Assembly: GCA_963691655.1 (NCBI GenBank)
Contig: OY829326.1
Location: 60,009,776 to 60,073,775, forward strand
Direction of reading: 5' to 3'
Source of the DNA: Toxonevra muliebris
Taxonomy: Eukaryota; Arthropoda; Insecta; Diptera; Pallopteridae
DNA length: 64,000 nucleotides
This document shows positions 34,238 through 44,342 of the stretch, piece after piece. A program made the translations under genes and the position numbers. Every line of letters starts with the position of its first letter. The stretch's first letter is position 1. The notes beneath the pieces were generated by a model. The model was not told the DNA's origin. It worked only from the letters and a program-made list of their open reading frames with translations, and did no database searches.

Positions 34238-34793
34238 ACCCAGACTCGGGCTGCTTCTCGAAAATTTTCCACTGACAACATCTATTTGTTGTTGTCAAAA
34301 TGTTCGTCTTGTCGACAACAAACTTTATATGACATTGCATGACAGTTGCAGTTGAAAACTCAAACTGCAAACACGTTTCTCTAATCAAGTGTGTGATTTT
34401 TTTCCGAAAACTTTTTTCGAGTGTTTTTAAAAGTGAATAACTCAAAAAATAATCATACCATAATCAAAGTGAGTAGAGATATTCAGTCAATTTTAATTTT
34501 GCTTTTTAGTTTAATTTTAATTTTAATGGTATTTTCACTTCAATTTTGTGGTATCACAATGAGCCTAAATGTGCTTAAGTATGCTTTCAAGTAGAAGGCT
34601 GCCACTCCAACCTAACCTAATATTCACTTCAATTAAAACATGAAATATATTTTGAAAATTTATACAGACGGCTTCTGATTTCAATTTCATGCTTCTTTTG
34701 CCCATTCTTCACTTTATTTCTGCCATTTTCTATCATTTGCAGATAATTTTCGATTATTTTTCATCGATTTTTGACAGTAGCCCGAGTCTGGGT
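34238..34793. mobile_element. ~556 bp MITE with inverted ends, hosting a LINE fragment
   Basis: ACCCAGACTCGGGCT at 34238-34252 is exactly inverted at 34779-34793, with further similarity inward on the right side (the reverse complement reads ACTGTCAAAAATCGATG). The interior is non-coding and contains a 77-base LINE tail with its own duplication at 34546-34622, so the MITE is the older insertion. Target duplication is unclear. Confidence 0.7.
34546..34622 (+). mobile_element. dead-on-arrival LINE, 77 bp of 3' end
   Basis: It starts TTGTGGTATCACAATGAGCC and ends CCACTCCAACCTAACCTAA, nearly identical to the 3' UTR end of the LINE at 14449-14530 on the other strand. A 12-bp duplication TTCACTTCAATT (34534-34545 and 34623-34634) proves independent insertion. 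This is one of the shortest recognisable target-primed products possible, with 5' truncation to 77 bases. It fixes the exact 3' end of the family. Confidence 0.9.
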
Positions 34794-34959
34794 TCTTTTT
34801 TTTTAAACGCTAATAGCTCCTAAACTTCTAATCGAAATTTAATGAATTATTAAGCAAAACATGGTCCAAGTCTTGAAACTCTCACCTACTTATAACATTT
34901 AAAAAACTTGAACTGTTTATTATTTACATTAGACTAGATCGACATACTAGGTGCTTTTG

Positions 34960-35870
34960 TAAGCCCCACCATGACATCGTATTTTATTAAGAGGAGGTTA
35001 ACTCGAGATGTTTGAGAAAATTTATTTATTTACTTTAAACGTACCCCTCATATTTTTGGTTTTATAACATTTTTCCTAATTTTTGCTCCGGAGCCCCCTT
35101 TAGAATATCCTTTAGATCCAAATAACGGCCATAAATAGGTTCCTTAGGCAAAAAAAAAAATTAGTACAAAAAATTTTAGCAAGACCGTCCGCTCTATAGA
35201 TGACACTCCTGTACGAGGAAAATTTAAATTTTCTTAATTTTTTCTAACCTTTACTCCGGAGCACCTCTGGAACCGGCTGATCCATTGATGGCACTCCAGT
35301 ACAAGAAAAAATTTATATTTTTCTCAATTTCTCTAACCTTTGCTTCGAATATTTTTCAAATCAAATTAACATAAATGCCAAAAATGGATTTCTTGCGACA
35401 AAAAAAAAAAAAAAAAACTGATGGCGCTCTGATACAAAAGCAAATTTAACTTTCCCCTGATCCTACACAAGCTGTAAATACTTTAAAAGAAAGGTACTAC
35501 AACAATGACATAGATTTAATAATAAACCACCTGATTTTGTTCAAATTTGGTGTGCTATGGTTTTTTAGGCCGTGGTACTCATTTTTGGTAGCTATTTGTA
35601 TTTAAAAAATAAAAGAGCAGCTCCGGAGCAAAGGTTATTTTGATGGAGGAAAATTTGAATTTATTATTGTACTGATCGCTCTCTTCGGACCCACTGACTG
35701 TGGGAATTATACACATCAGTGGTTTTTAGGCCAGAAAACTCATTTGTGGGCTATATTTTGACCTAAAATATATTTCGAAAGGAGCTTCGGAGCCAAAATT
35801 TAGTACAAATTTTATAAAACTAAAACTTCGGGGGATCAGGGGGGAGGATAATGATACGTTCACTATATGA
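34960..35870. repeat. imperfect inverted and tandem array of a ~100-150 bp unit
   Basis: Reverse-orientation units at about 35060-35145 and 35240-35400 (TTGCTCCGGAGCCCCCTTTA; GATCCATTGATGGCACTCC) face forward-orientation units at about 35565-35640 and 35720-35840 (TTTTAGGCCAGAAAACTCAT; AGCTTCGGAGC). The array is roughly palindromic about 35430-35480. The same unit occurs singly at 30590-30800. Non-coding; A and G homopolymers are interspersed. Confidence 0.65.
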
Positions 35871-35934
35871 CTACATTAAATCCGAAATTTAGGGTTAGTT
35901 TAAAAATTACCTAATTTTGGAGAGCTTGAAATTG

Positions 35935-36245
35935 GTATATGGTCTTAAATTTGGTTTATGTTTTGTTCTGATTTCAAGTCTGAATTTGGTGTGGTTTTCT
36001 GAATTCGGTCTGAATTTGGTTTGAATTTTGATCTGAATTTGTTTGTTCTGGTTTGTTTTTTGAACTGAATTTCGGTCGAAAACCTGGTTTTACATTTCGT
36101 CTGAATTTTGGTTTAAATTCTGGTCTGAGTTTTGTTTGATTTTTTATCTGAATTTGGTTTGAATTTAAGCTTGAGTTCTGTTCTAAGATAAAGTTTGGAT
36201 TTTAATCTCAGTTTTAAAGTGAGTTTTGACTAAATTTTTGGTATG
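35935..36245. repeat. degenerate minisatellite, TCTGAATTTGGTTTGAATTT
   Basis: Variants of TGGTCTGAATTTGGTTTGAA recur with insertions for about 300 bases. They translate to no meaningful protein. Similar in style to the arrays at 7.0 and 38.1 kb, but with a different unit. Confidence 0.8.
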
Positions 36246-37250
36246 GTTTTCGGCTCTCTTATTCGACTGAAAATTAATCTATAATTTTGCTTAATATTGC
36301 TACAACAACACCTTATGGAAATGTATCGATCATTGGAACCATTCAGCTAGTATCGTATCATCCCAGTTATTGAGAACATTAGCGTATGCTAGGGAGCGGG
36401 GGGTGGGAGAGAATTTTGAGGTTAAAATCCCCTCCGCCCCCTTTCCAATGTAAATCGTTGGTTATGAAGCAAAAAAAAAAATTGATGGAAGAAAGAAATC
36501 TCAAGATCAGCTAATCTTAGATTTCTTCTTATAGAATATTTTATTTTATCGTGTCGCATTGGTCAAGTCTGAATCGACCTTAAACCAATCCGTTTTTTAT
36601 TTTTCGGTCAAACCAATTTTTATTTTCAGTGAAAGTGAAAATAATTAATTTTAAATAAAATTACAGCAGAAGCTTAACCACAACAAAATTCATAGAAAGA
36701 AGATGATACTAATTAATATAATTTGGTTATGTCCAATTCCACGAAAAACTTTTACGTGTTCGTTTTTCTCTATGAGGTTGGGAAAAAAATATCATTTGTG
36801 AATAAATGACATTTTTTTTTTAAATATTTCACCAAAAAATAGATATCATTGCAAATCACCTTCTGTACTGCTGGCTGAAACCTTTACTCTAAAAAAAAGT
36901 TATACGAGGTAAGGTCAAGTCGCTATGGCTAAATGTAATTATAAGCTATGGATAAATTAATTCTGAAATTATTAAATTCTCGTTACTTGTTTTACAAGTT
37001 TCAGTTTTATACATACAGTTTTATGAAATATGATTTATTTCGCAATCAAGTACTTGACATTTTGCAAAGAGCTACCCGAAATACATTCATATTCCTAAGC
37101 GTTTTCAAATAATCATGCTATTTCCATTTATTTAAGCTTCTTAGAATGTGATTTCTCTAACCAATTTCATCATTATGAATTACAGAATCACAGACGACAA
37201 TAAGTAATGAAAATAAAACATCAACAACAACAATAATACTAAAATCATTT
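36246..37250. other. non-coding stretch
   Basis: AT-rich, no recognised repeats apart from a G run near 36395-36407. No gene called. Confidence 0.4.
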
Positions 37251-37252
37251 CC

Positions 37253-37258
37253 TTTATT
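37253..37258 (-). promoter_or_regulatory. possible polyadenylation signal AATAAA
   Basis: AATAAA on the reverse strand, 38 bases after the stop of the candidate terminal exon. In AT-rich DNA this hexamer is common, so it supports the exon only in combination with the other signals. Confidence 0.3.
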
Positions 37259-37295
37259 CAATTAAATGTTCCATAGAAGAGAAGAATAAATAAAA

Positions 37296-37417
37296 TTAAG
37301 GTACATTATTAAATTTCATTTTGAAGAGAATTTCCTTGACGATGGATGTTTGCTTAGCATTCACCGATGTTGCTGCCATTTCATCAACTTCTTCCACAAC
37401 TGCTTTTCCAACTGTTT
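37296..37417 (-). CDS. candidate terminal exon, product unknown
   Basis: On the reverse strand, TTTACTTTTTTAACTTTTC and an AG acceptor (TAG at 37420-37418, alternatives close by) are followed by TVGKAVVEEVDEMAATSVNA, KQTSIVKEIL, FKMKFNNVP and a TAA. A polyadenylation signal AATAAA lies 38 bases past the stop (37258-37253), about the right distance for a short 3' UTR. Codon use looks coding. No family is recognised and the upstream exon is not identified. Confidence 0.35.
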
Positions 37418-37481
37418 CTACTTCTCATTGTTATGAAAAGTTAAAAAAGTAAACAATTACCACAAATGATGATAAAAGTCA

Positions 37482-37520
37482 AACATCAGTCAGTCAGTCA
37501 CTCAGTCAGCCAGTCAACCA
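37482..37520. repeat. (CAGT)n microsatellite, imperfect
   Basis: CAGTCAGTCAGTCACTCAGT and following variants. A (TA)n run lies nearby at 37804-37822. Confidence 0.9.
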
Positions 37521-38069
37521 GTTTTGCACTAAGTATGTAGTGCATAGCATGTGAAAGCAATGTTGGGTAGAGTATAGTGGATTTTACTCTCTTCCCTCCA
37601 AAAAAGAAAAAGTTTATTATTTTAAAGAAAAAATTATGGGCGGGAATTCACTTCACTTACGTAATTAAAATGTTTTTGTTATCAATTCGGAACCTAAGTA
37701 AATGTATAAAATTTTCTTAAGCTGCTTTTGTTTGTTAAACACCCTTGTTTAATGTTTGAGATATACAAACATTTAATATAAAATAGGAAGGAGTAGTAGG
37801 ATATGTATATATATATATATATGTTTCAGTGTAAATTTTATTATAGAAAGTGGGATTATTTGAAACAAAAAATAAAAAACTTTATGAAGTTTAAATTTGT
37901 TAGCCAGACAAAAAGCTTTTCTTGATTTTAATTGTTAGTTTTCTCAGCAATAACAGAGGAGATAAAATGATTAACGTCCTTGGGAAGTACGTAGAGAACT
38001 TAGCCAACCTACTCTTGATACAATTTATGTCTGTCCTTTTAATTAAATTACCATTATCATAATTCTAGC

Positions 38070-38290
38070 TGTAGTTCAAGTCGTAATCCAAATCGTACTT
38101 CAAGTTGATAATACTAATGGTTATTCTAGCTCACCCCAATCGTAGTTCTAGTCGTAAAACTTCATAATCCTAATTACAATCCAATGCTCTTGGCATAGTC
38201 ATAGTCCTATTCGTAATTCTTGACGTGGCTTAATCGTATTTCTAGTCGTACTAAGTCTTGTTTGTAAACCATGCAGTACATAAAGTTAGA
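38070..38290. repeat. degenerate ~12-bp tandem repeat (CTAGTCGTAATC)
   Basis: AGTCGTAATCCAAATCGTAC, TCTAGTCGTA and CCTATTCGTAATTC recur irregularly, with stray copies to about 38470. Non-coding. Confidence 0.7.
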
Positions 38291-38931
38291 AACTTCTAGA
38301 CATTTCTATTAGAAGTCATAATTATGTTACCAGTCATAGCAACTGTCTTTATCTTTGCCAAAGTCGCCCTCGTAACTTCAGTTTCAAACTAATTCTAGTA
38401 GAAGTCCCAGTTCCAACTAGAAATCTAGCTAAAAGATTAGTAGCTGACTTAGTTCAGATCTCGTCGTCGATCGTGTAGCAGACGCAATCCTAATAACAGT
38501 TATAATTAGTAGCCGGAGTGAAATTCCGAGCAGTAAGCCTTGCTTAAAAGAACATTTTTTCCCCCATAAAAAAACAGACACTATTCATATTAGATCTCAG
38601 AAAATCTGACCCATTTGTAATAAAAGTGTCAAAGGAAAATAGCAATATTTTCACTTACAGTGGGCGAAATGAATATAAAGACAAAAATACCACGTAAATA
38701 CCAGAATATCTTTGATTTATTAGAAAATGTTTCACATATTATCGTGCGTTTAACGAAATACAATATTAAATAATAGTATAGTTAAAAAAAATAAATAAAA
38801 AATAAAATTTTTTTAAGAATTCATTATAAATACCGTTAACTAGTGCGAAATATATAAAAGCACTCATAACATTTTCACAAATAAATTAAGTTAGTGTTAG
38901 TTTTAATTAATTTCTGTAATAATTTTAGTTT

Positions 38932-39060
38932 TTAGTACTTAGCAATTCCTTCCTTATTTTGAATGACCTGGAAAATTCTCTTTGGCATTGACTTAATTAA
39001 TTTCTTTAACTCATCAGCAGAAATGACGTTCCAAGCCTCTTTTATTTTGTTTTCTCTTTG
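38932..39060 (-). pseudogene. Tc1-like transposase C-terminus (part of a split gene)
   Basis: The reverse strand reads QRENKIKEAWNVISADELKK, LIKSMPKRIFQVIQNKEG and IAKY before a TAA. This is the normal end of a Tc1-like transposase (I..AW..I....L..L..SMP.R...VI..KG...Y). The transposase remnant at 40690-41500 on the same strand stops just before this point (DGRQFNTVGEL in one frame). The two are most simply one gene separated by the SINE and hAT insertions between them. Confidence 0.75.
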
Positions 39061-39061
39061 G

Positions 39062-39318
39062 ACTGCTACGATGAAGTGCCCGGGTTCATATCCGAGATAA
39101 AAATCAAAAAATAGAAAAAAAAAATTTTTTTTACACGGCACCAGCTCTTGGCTGGCAATGGCAAACCTCCAAGAGTAAAAAATGCCTACGAAAAGCTTTT
39201 CACTTCGCCGTTCGGATTCGGCATAAAACTGTAGGTCCCTTCCATTCGTGTATAAATATAACTCACAAAACATGAATGGATGCGAAAATCTCGGCCTTGG
39301 CCCTCCATGGGCTTTTGT
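39062..39318 (+). mobile_element. tRNA-derived SINE inserted in the Tc1 gene
   Basis: The head is partly preserved (GACTGCTACGATGAAGTGCC; B-box-like CGGGTTCATATCC). It is followed by an A/T tract and the family body: CTTGGCTGGCAATGGCAAAC, AAAGCTTTTCACTTCGCCG, TTCGGATTCGGCATAAAAC and TGTAGGTCCC. It is closest to the copy at 24031. Its 3' end abuts the hAT element, so its target duplication cannot be read directly. Confidence 0.85.
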
Positions 39319-39884
39319 GCTATAATCAGTGGCGGATTCAGGAAACATTTTTAGGGGGGCGGGGGGGAGGGGGGGGGGGAATAAAAAATGAAAATTCTCC
39401 AAATGAACCAAAACGCGGGCTGGAGCATTTTTTTCTCGTTCGTGTATCGTTTTTTTTTTTTTGCTTATTCATAAACTTTAATTCGATGACTAACAATTTC
39501 AACGTTCTTGTAGCAAAGCATTTCACAATTTCTATGATATATTTCCATGGTAAAGGATCGTAGAAAATATAACAATAGGATACATTTATTCAGTTTTCAG
39601 TTTTAGATTGGTTTATAATGGGTCGAGTCGAGTAGTAGTAGAATTTTAAGAATAATTTAAGGTCGCTGATTCCTATCCTATATTCAAATCCCATCTGGGG
39701 TTTTCTTTATATCGACCCGAAACCTATAATTTTTTTTTTTTTTTTTTTTTTTGGTGGATTCAATTCTCTACCTGAGAATAGAACCCATTGAACTGGTACT
39801 TGAGTCACGTATTTAAGAACTAAATCACCGAAATGATCCATTTTATTCGATTTTATTTATGTCCATTTGGACATTTTTTAAGAA

Positions 39885-39955
39885 TTTAACCGCATCTTAG
39901 AATCGAACCTGAGGCAGATGGAACTCCAGTCAAGCACTCATCTACGAAGTAACCA
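39885..39955 (-). other. tRNA-like SINE head, degraded
   Basis: On the reverse strand TACTTCGTAGATGAGTGCTT, GACTGGAGTTCCATCTG and CAGGTTCGATTCTAAGATG resemble the head of the SINE family here, including a B box (GGTTCGATTC). The A-box match is poor. A second, weaker tRNA-like stretch lies on the plus strand near 39660-39710. Confidence 0.4.
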
Positions 39956-40310
39956 TTGTTGAACGTCGTCGAGCTGTTTCTGAACTAGATTAGCAGCTTC
40001 TGTAGGAGATTAATTTGATGTTAAAATGGCAGTATCGTCTGGATAAGTAGCTATAGTAACACCATCAGTTTCACGCAAGTCGCAGGTAAAAATCGAATAA
40101 AGAGCAGGACCCACAACACTGCCCTGTGGTACTCCGGCTTTCACTTGACATTTGGCTGATGTTTCATCATTTACTTTGACATAGAATGATAAAACTTTAA
40201 GACCAAATAAAATGGAGCTGGAAGTAAATTTTCAATTTGTATAACTGCCCTTGATGCCAAACTTTTTCGAACGCTTCTTGGATGTTCAAAAATATGGCAG
40301 AGCAATATTT
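39955..40310 (-). pseudogene. Jockey-like LINE reverse transcriptase fragment
   Basis: The reverse strand, across two frames, reads AIFLNIQEAFEKVWHQGQLY (motif A, with E for the catalytic D), FYVKVNDETSAKCQVKAGVP with QGSVVGPALYSIF (motif B), then GVTIATYPDDTAILTSN (motif C; the family usually has ADD), a stop, then TEAANLVQKQLDDVQQW. The order and spacing are those of Jockey-clade RT. At least one frameshift, one stop and the lost motif A aspartate make it dead. Confidence 0.85.
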
Positions 40311-40689
40311 TTTGTGTTCCAGAAAGTCAGTGACAATATTGATGATAATGCTCAGGAGTACCGTGCTTAGGACGATTGGTGATTCGCAACTATATTCTTA
40401 TTTTCTTGTATTACTAGCAATCGAATATTTTCGAGAAACTTGGTTTAGGTATTATTTCATTATTATTTTAGCACATTCCCATAGAGAAGGAAATTGTTTT
40501 AATGATCAAGATTATTCCTTATTCTTATAATTGAAAATAAATCGTAATAACTAAAAACAACAATAACTAACTATTTTCACCTTTTTGCCCGTTTAAGTTA
40601 TTAAATTTTTAAGTGTTCGAAAATCTTTTGGGTGGCGGGAAATTTCCCCCTGTTCCCCCTCCCTCCTTGTATCCGCCCCTGCCATAATA

Positions 40690-41500
40690 GTAGTACTACT
40701 GATAGCTCTCCAACTGTATTAAATTGCCTGCCATCCTCATAAACACGATGAGCCAGAATACCCCGCAATTTCTCAATTGAGGATTGAGGTCAGGACTCCT
40801 TGATGGCCAATCCAAAAATTCAATATCTCTAAACCAATCTTCTACAACTTCAGCAGTATGAATTGCAGCATTGTCATGTTGGAAAATAAAGTTTTGCCCT
40901 CCAACATCATCACCATGTTCATCTAAGGCCAGTTCCAATAGATCCTTATACATTAAAGAATTCATTTTCGTTGGAACCCAAAAACTTAGCATCTTTCCAT
41001 TATAAACAAATGCTCCCCAAACCATCACGCTACCATTTCTGCTCATTCTCATCACTGTATCTATCGTTTGGTCTTCGGCGGACTCCTGAATCTGGACCAA
41101 CAAGAATTATTTTACTTTGGTCAGAGAATATGACTTGAGCCCAATCATTAGAAGACCAATTTCTCCTTTCCCTGCACCATTATAAACGATTTAAACTCAT
41201 CTTTGCTATTAACAGTGGCTTTTTCGCAGCTCTTCGTGCATTCAGATCATTTTCTCTTATTTTTTATTCAGCTTATTTCTACTTTATACATCTCTCTCAA
41301 CTCTGCAGCGATTTCTGGTGAAAGTTTTTTTTTAGATTTTTTAAACTTACACGCACTATATCTCTGCCCTCACGTTCATTTATTTTTCTTGGACATACAC
41401 TGCCAGATAGGCGTGTCAGACTTTCGATTGCCCAAAATTTCTTCCAGAATCTTCTTACTAAAGATTCGTGACTACCCACTTTTTTAGATATAGAAACATT
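40690..41500 (-). pseudogene. Tc1-like (DD34E) transposase, main part of a split gene
   Basis: On the reverse strand: a helix-turn-helix region with RFWKKF and SGSVCPRKINEREGRDIVRV, the linker NARRAAKKPL, then WCRER and VIFSDQSKIILVGPDSG (first catalytic Asp), NGSVMVWGAF, FIFQHDNAAIHTAEVVEDWF (second Asp) and WPSRSPDLNP. Just after that, a frameshift hides IENLWGILAHRV, which carries the third acidic residue, and DGRQFNTVGEL. Several earlier frameshifts separate the blocks. The C-terminus is found 1.6 kb away at 38932-39060. A possible far terminal repeat (CAGTGGGCGAAATGAATATA, after TA, at 38657) fits a Tc1 end. Inactive. Confidence 0.88.
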
Positions 41501-42436
41501 TTCTAAGTTTTGCCGCTTATATCCAATAATTTAAATTTTTGTGTTAATACCATAACTTATTTTTTAATTTATACTTAACCTTCAAATATTTCAAGACCGA
41601 ACTGTACTTATCGATTTAAAACTCTTATGTAAATCAGAATTTTAGTTTCGCAGTCGGAAAATCAACAAACAAACTCGAAAAATAACAATAAATGCGAAAA
41701 CATAATGTAGTAAAGGAAAATCAACTAAAAAATTTTAAGTCGGCTTTTTTTTTTTTTTTTTTTGTGCGCGAGTGTATACAGTTTTTCGCGGTAGTAAACT
41801 GTTTTTTAGACTCCAAACCACATACCGTTTTTTTAATCAAAATACCGCGTTTATAATAAGAAAAATATATAAAATTTAATTTAACTTTTAACGCTTTAAA
41901 ATTCTAATTTATCAATCGCAATGCAAAATGTCAGAGAGTATAAATATTTGCAAAAGACAGGCATAACTCGATTAGAAGTGGAAACATTCAAGGCGATTCG
42001 GATCGTCAAATGTAACGTGGAATATCCATGCGTTAATTTCTATAAATACCTCAATAAGAAAGGCTGCCTCAGGGCATCTATATCGGTTAAAGTATAAGGA
42101 AATAGGCAAACTTTAGTTTTTCCACAGTCACTCAATATTTATAACGAAAGTACACAACATTAGAAACCGACCAATAAAATATTCATTGAATATACGATAA
42201 ATTTTTTTTTGCACGCGAAATAATTTTTTTTATCCAATTTATTCGATAGTTAAAAAATTTCCATTCATTCGATAGTTGTGAAAAAATGTGCGAAAATAAA
42301 TAAATTTGACTGAATAAATCGTTCGATCGTTAAAATTATTTATTAGTTAAAATCGCTCGATAGTTTTTATCACACTACCCGTTCGATAGCACAGACCAGA
42401 CCATGTTTACTATATTAAATCTAAACCTCCAGAATG
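41501..42436. other. non-coding stretch
   Basis: AT-rich DNA with a T run at 41745-41763. The word TCGATAGTT recurs near 42244, 42270, 42358 and later 42784 and 42800, a loose dispersed motif. No gene called. Confidence 0.4.
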
Positions 42437-42725
42437 TTAGGTCCTAAAAACCCCAGAATGTCAGGTTTTCGACTTAGCTTAGATAACGAGGAATTTTCTA
42501 GATTATGCCGAAAACCTGACATGCTGGGGTTTTTAGACCTCTGATTCGGATTCAGAGACCCCAAAAGCATATAATAAACATGGTCCGACTCTCGAGCTCG
42601 AAAAAAAAAATTTTATGAGGTTTTTTGAGGTTATGTCAGAGCCCTGACATACTGGGGTTTTTCGGACCTCGTTTTCGGGTTCAGCTACCCCAAAAATATG
42701 AAGTCAACGTATTCTGACCTCCAGA
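42437..42725. repeat. three copies of a CTGACATNCTGGGGTTTTT unit, one inverted
   Basis: Arms 42439-42471 and 42509-42540 are inverted copies (AAACCTGACATGCTGGGGTT on the right) and form a 32-bp imperfect hairpin. A third, direct copy follows at 42642-42669, and a shared downstream block (GACCTC...TTCGG.TTCAG..ACCCC) makes a direct repeat of ~131 bp period. Non-coding and unidentified. Confidence 0.75.
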
Positions 42726-43085
42726 CCCGGATAAACATTTTTTTTTTGTCGTTGTGTAGTCAAAATCATTCAGTTAATAACTGTCGATAGTTGGAATAAC
42801 TCGATAGTTCCCATCACTACTGACTTCTCTCACAAAAATTACGATATCAATCAAAATGATGACCCAAATGTAAAAAAAAACGTTACTAAGGGATGTCCAC
42901 ACTGTTTGCGCCAAAAAAAAAAATCAGATGTCGAATGGTTGAGTATTTAAAGATAGCCGCCTTACCAGTTAGAAGGCTAAAGACTATTTGAGTATACTGA
43001 AGGCCAAAAGTACATAGTTAAGCCAAATTTTTTTAAAGAAACTAACGCTAGAAAACAGACGTTTGAAGCACTATCTTTATGCTGC

Positions 43086-43261
43086 GGGGTTACTCTGTAG
43101 TTCAATTCGAAAGGCAGTTCTATTCGAATGCCAAATTCGATTCGAAAAGGCACAAAATTAAATCTGAACATCGAACAAATATTATTCGAAAATGTTTTCT
43201 AGAGTACCATTCGTTCGAACTCGAGTCAATTTTCTTTCGAATCGAACTACAGAATAACCCC
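43086..43261. mobile_element. 176-bp MITE with ~28-bp terminal repeats
   Basis: GGGGTTACTCTGTAGTTCAA at 43086 is inverted at 43261 (GGGGTTATTCTGTAGTTCGA), continuing TTCGAAAG. The interior is rich in TTCGAA words. The end sequence and size suggest a PIF/Harbinger-like MITE, but no 3-bp duplication could be confirmed. Confidence 0.7.
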
Positions 43262-43333
43262 CCTGGTTTAAGCATTAGAAAAAAGTATTAACTATTTTCG
43301 AGAAAAATATTCCTCATTAAAAAAATAGCTTAA

Positions 43334-43570
43334 GGGGTATTCCGGTTTTATTGGATGTACATTTTTTTTTTACGAAAAAATGCCTTTTTAAATTATTCGA
43401 GAAGTTATAACTTTTTTTCACATATTTTCATATTGAATTATGCCCGTGTTTCATTCTTGACTAGGACGTCTTTCAACAAATGGCTTCCATATTATCTATC
43501 ATAGAATCACTTGTTTGCCATATAATGTTGACAGTTGATTTTTGTTAACCCCTAAAACCGAAATATTCCT
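43334..43570. mobile_element. 237-bp MITE with TTAA-type flanks
   Basis: The left end GGGGTATTCCGGTTTTATTG follows TTAA (43330-43333). The right end is the imperfect inverse (AGGAATATTTCGGTTTTAGG), followed by TTAT. The termini resemble those of the 53674 element (GGGGACATTCCAGTTTAAAA), so both may be piggyBac-type non-autonomous families. The interior is non-coding. Confidence 0.6.
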
Positions 43571-44209
43571 TTATAGTTGAGCTCTGTTTTACTTATAAAT
43601 CTAAGTATTTAACTTTTAATTTGATCTTCCAATGAGCGAAGGGAGATTTGACTTTGTGGCTGCACTTGACAATTGGCAAAATAAAAATGTCTGATGGGCT
43701 TGCCGTTTTAAATGATAAAAGAGGATGTTCAAACGACTTCTAGACTAAAAATTCTGCGGTGGTGAATACTTTATTTTACATTAAATTAGTTTAATAACAT
43801 AAAAAAGCGAAAGAGGGAGAATTTCGATCTTGAAAAATATGGAAGGGAAGTAAAGGAGGAGTGGCAATATATAGTAAATCCGAAAACAGAGAGTATTATT
43901 TGAAAAGTTTATATTGTTTACACGAATATGTTTTTACGCCAAGGAAAGGAAATGAAAGCGGACTCGTTTGACGTTGAACTCGACCTGACTCACATGAAAA
44001 TTATTCAAAATTTAACTTTAATACTTCCATAGTTTTATTATTCTTAAATTGAAATGGTAATATATTTATGAAATAGACTGTAGTATCATACATACACACA
44101 TACAATCATACATACATACATAGAACAATCCTAGTCTGCCAATTCATTCAAAATTTTATTTTCTTATTACCTACGTCTAAAATGTAAACAAAATTATTCA
44201 AATACTTAT
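43571..44209. other. non-coding stretch
   Basis: AT-rich sequence with a CATACA microsatellite near 44087-44123. On the reverse strand AATAAA at 44160-44155 could serve the candidate exon that ends at 44210. Confidence 0.4.
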
Positions 44210-44342
44210 TTATATTGCCCAAATTTCATTTTGATGAACTCTCTTCTTCTTTACAGCATAAATATTTTTAAGAGGTTTTACAGTTACTTTTGCAGCAATC
44301 GCTCTCTTTTGCTGTAGCAGTGCTGTTAAGTAGTCTGTAAAA
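44210..44342 (-). CDS. candidate terminal exon, product unknown
   Basis: On the reverse strand a near-ideal acceptor (AATTCTCCCTTCCAG ending at 44343) opens a frame reading FTDYLTALLQQKRAIAAKVT, VKPLKNIYAVKKKRVHQN, EIWAI and a TAA. AATAAA follows about 50 bases later. The peptide is basic and has no stops or low complexity. A second frame is also open through the same acceptor from upstream, so the gene model is uncertain. No family recognised. Confidence 0.38.

Larger units (their letters stand above)
39327..40680. mobile_element. hAT-like element containing a LINE fossil
   Basis: Ends CAGTGGCGGATTCAGG (39327) and, inverted, (C)AGGGGCGGATACAAGG (ending 40680-40681) are each followed inward by G- or C-rich runs. 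The flanks GCTATAAT (39319-39326) and GCCATAAT (40681-40688) are an 8-bp duplication with one mismatch. It carries a LINE reverse-transcriptase fossil on the reverse strand (39955-40310), tRNA-like sequence, and long T runs near 39729-39752. No hAT transposase is visible. Confidence 0.75.
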
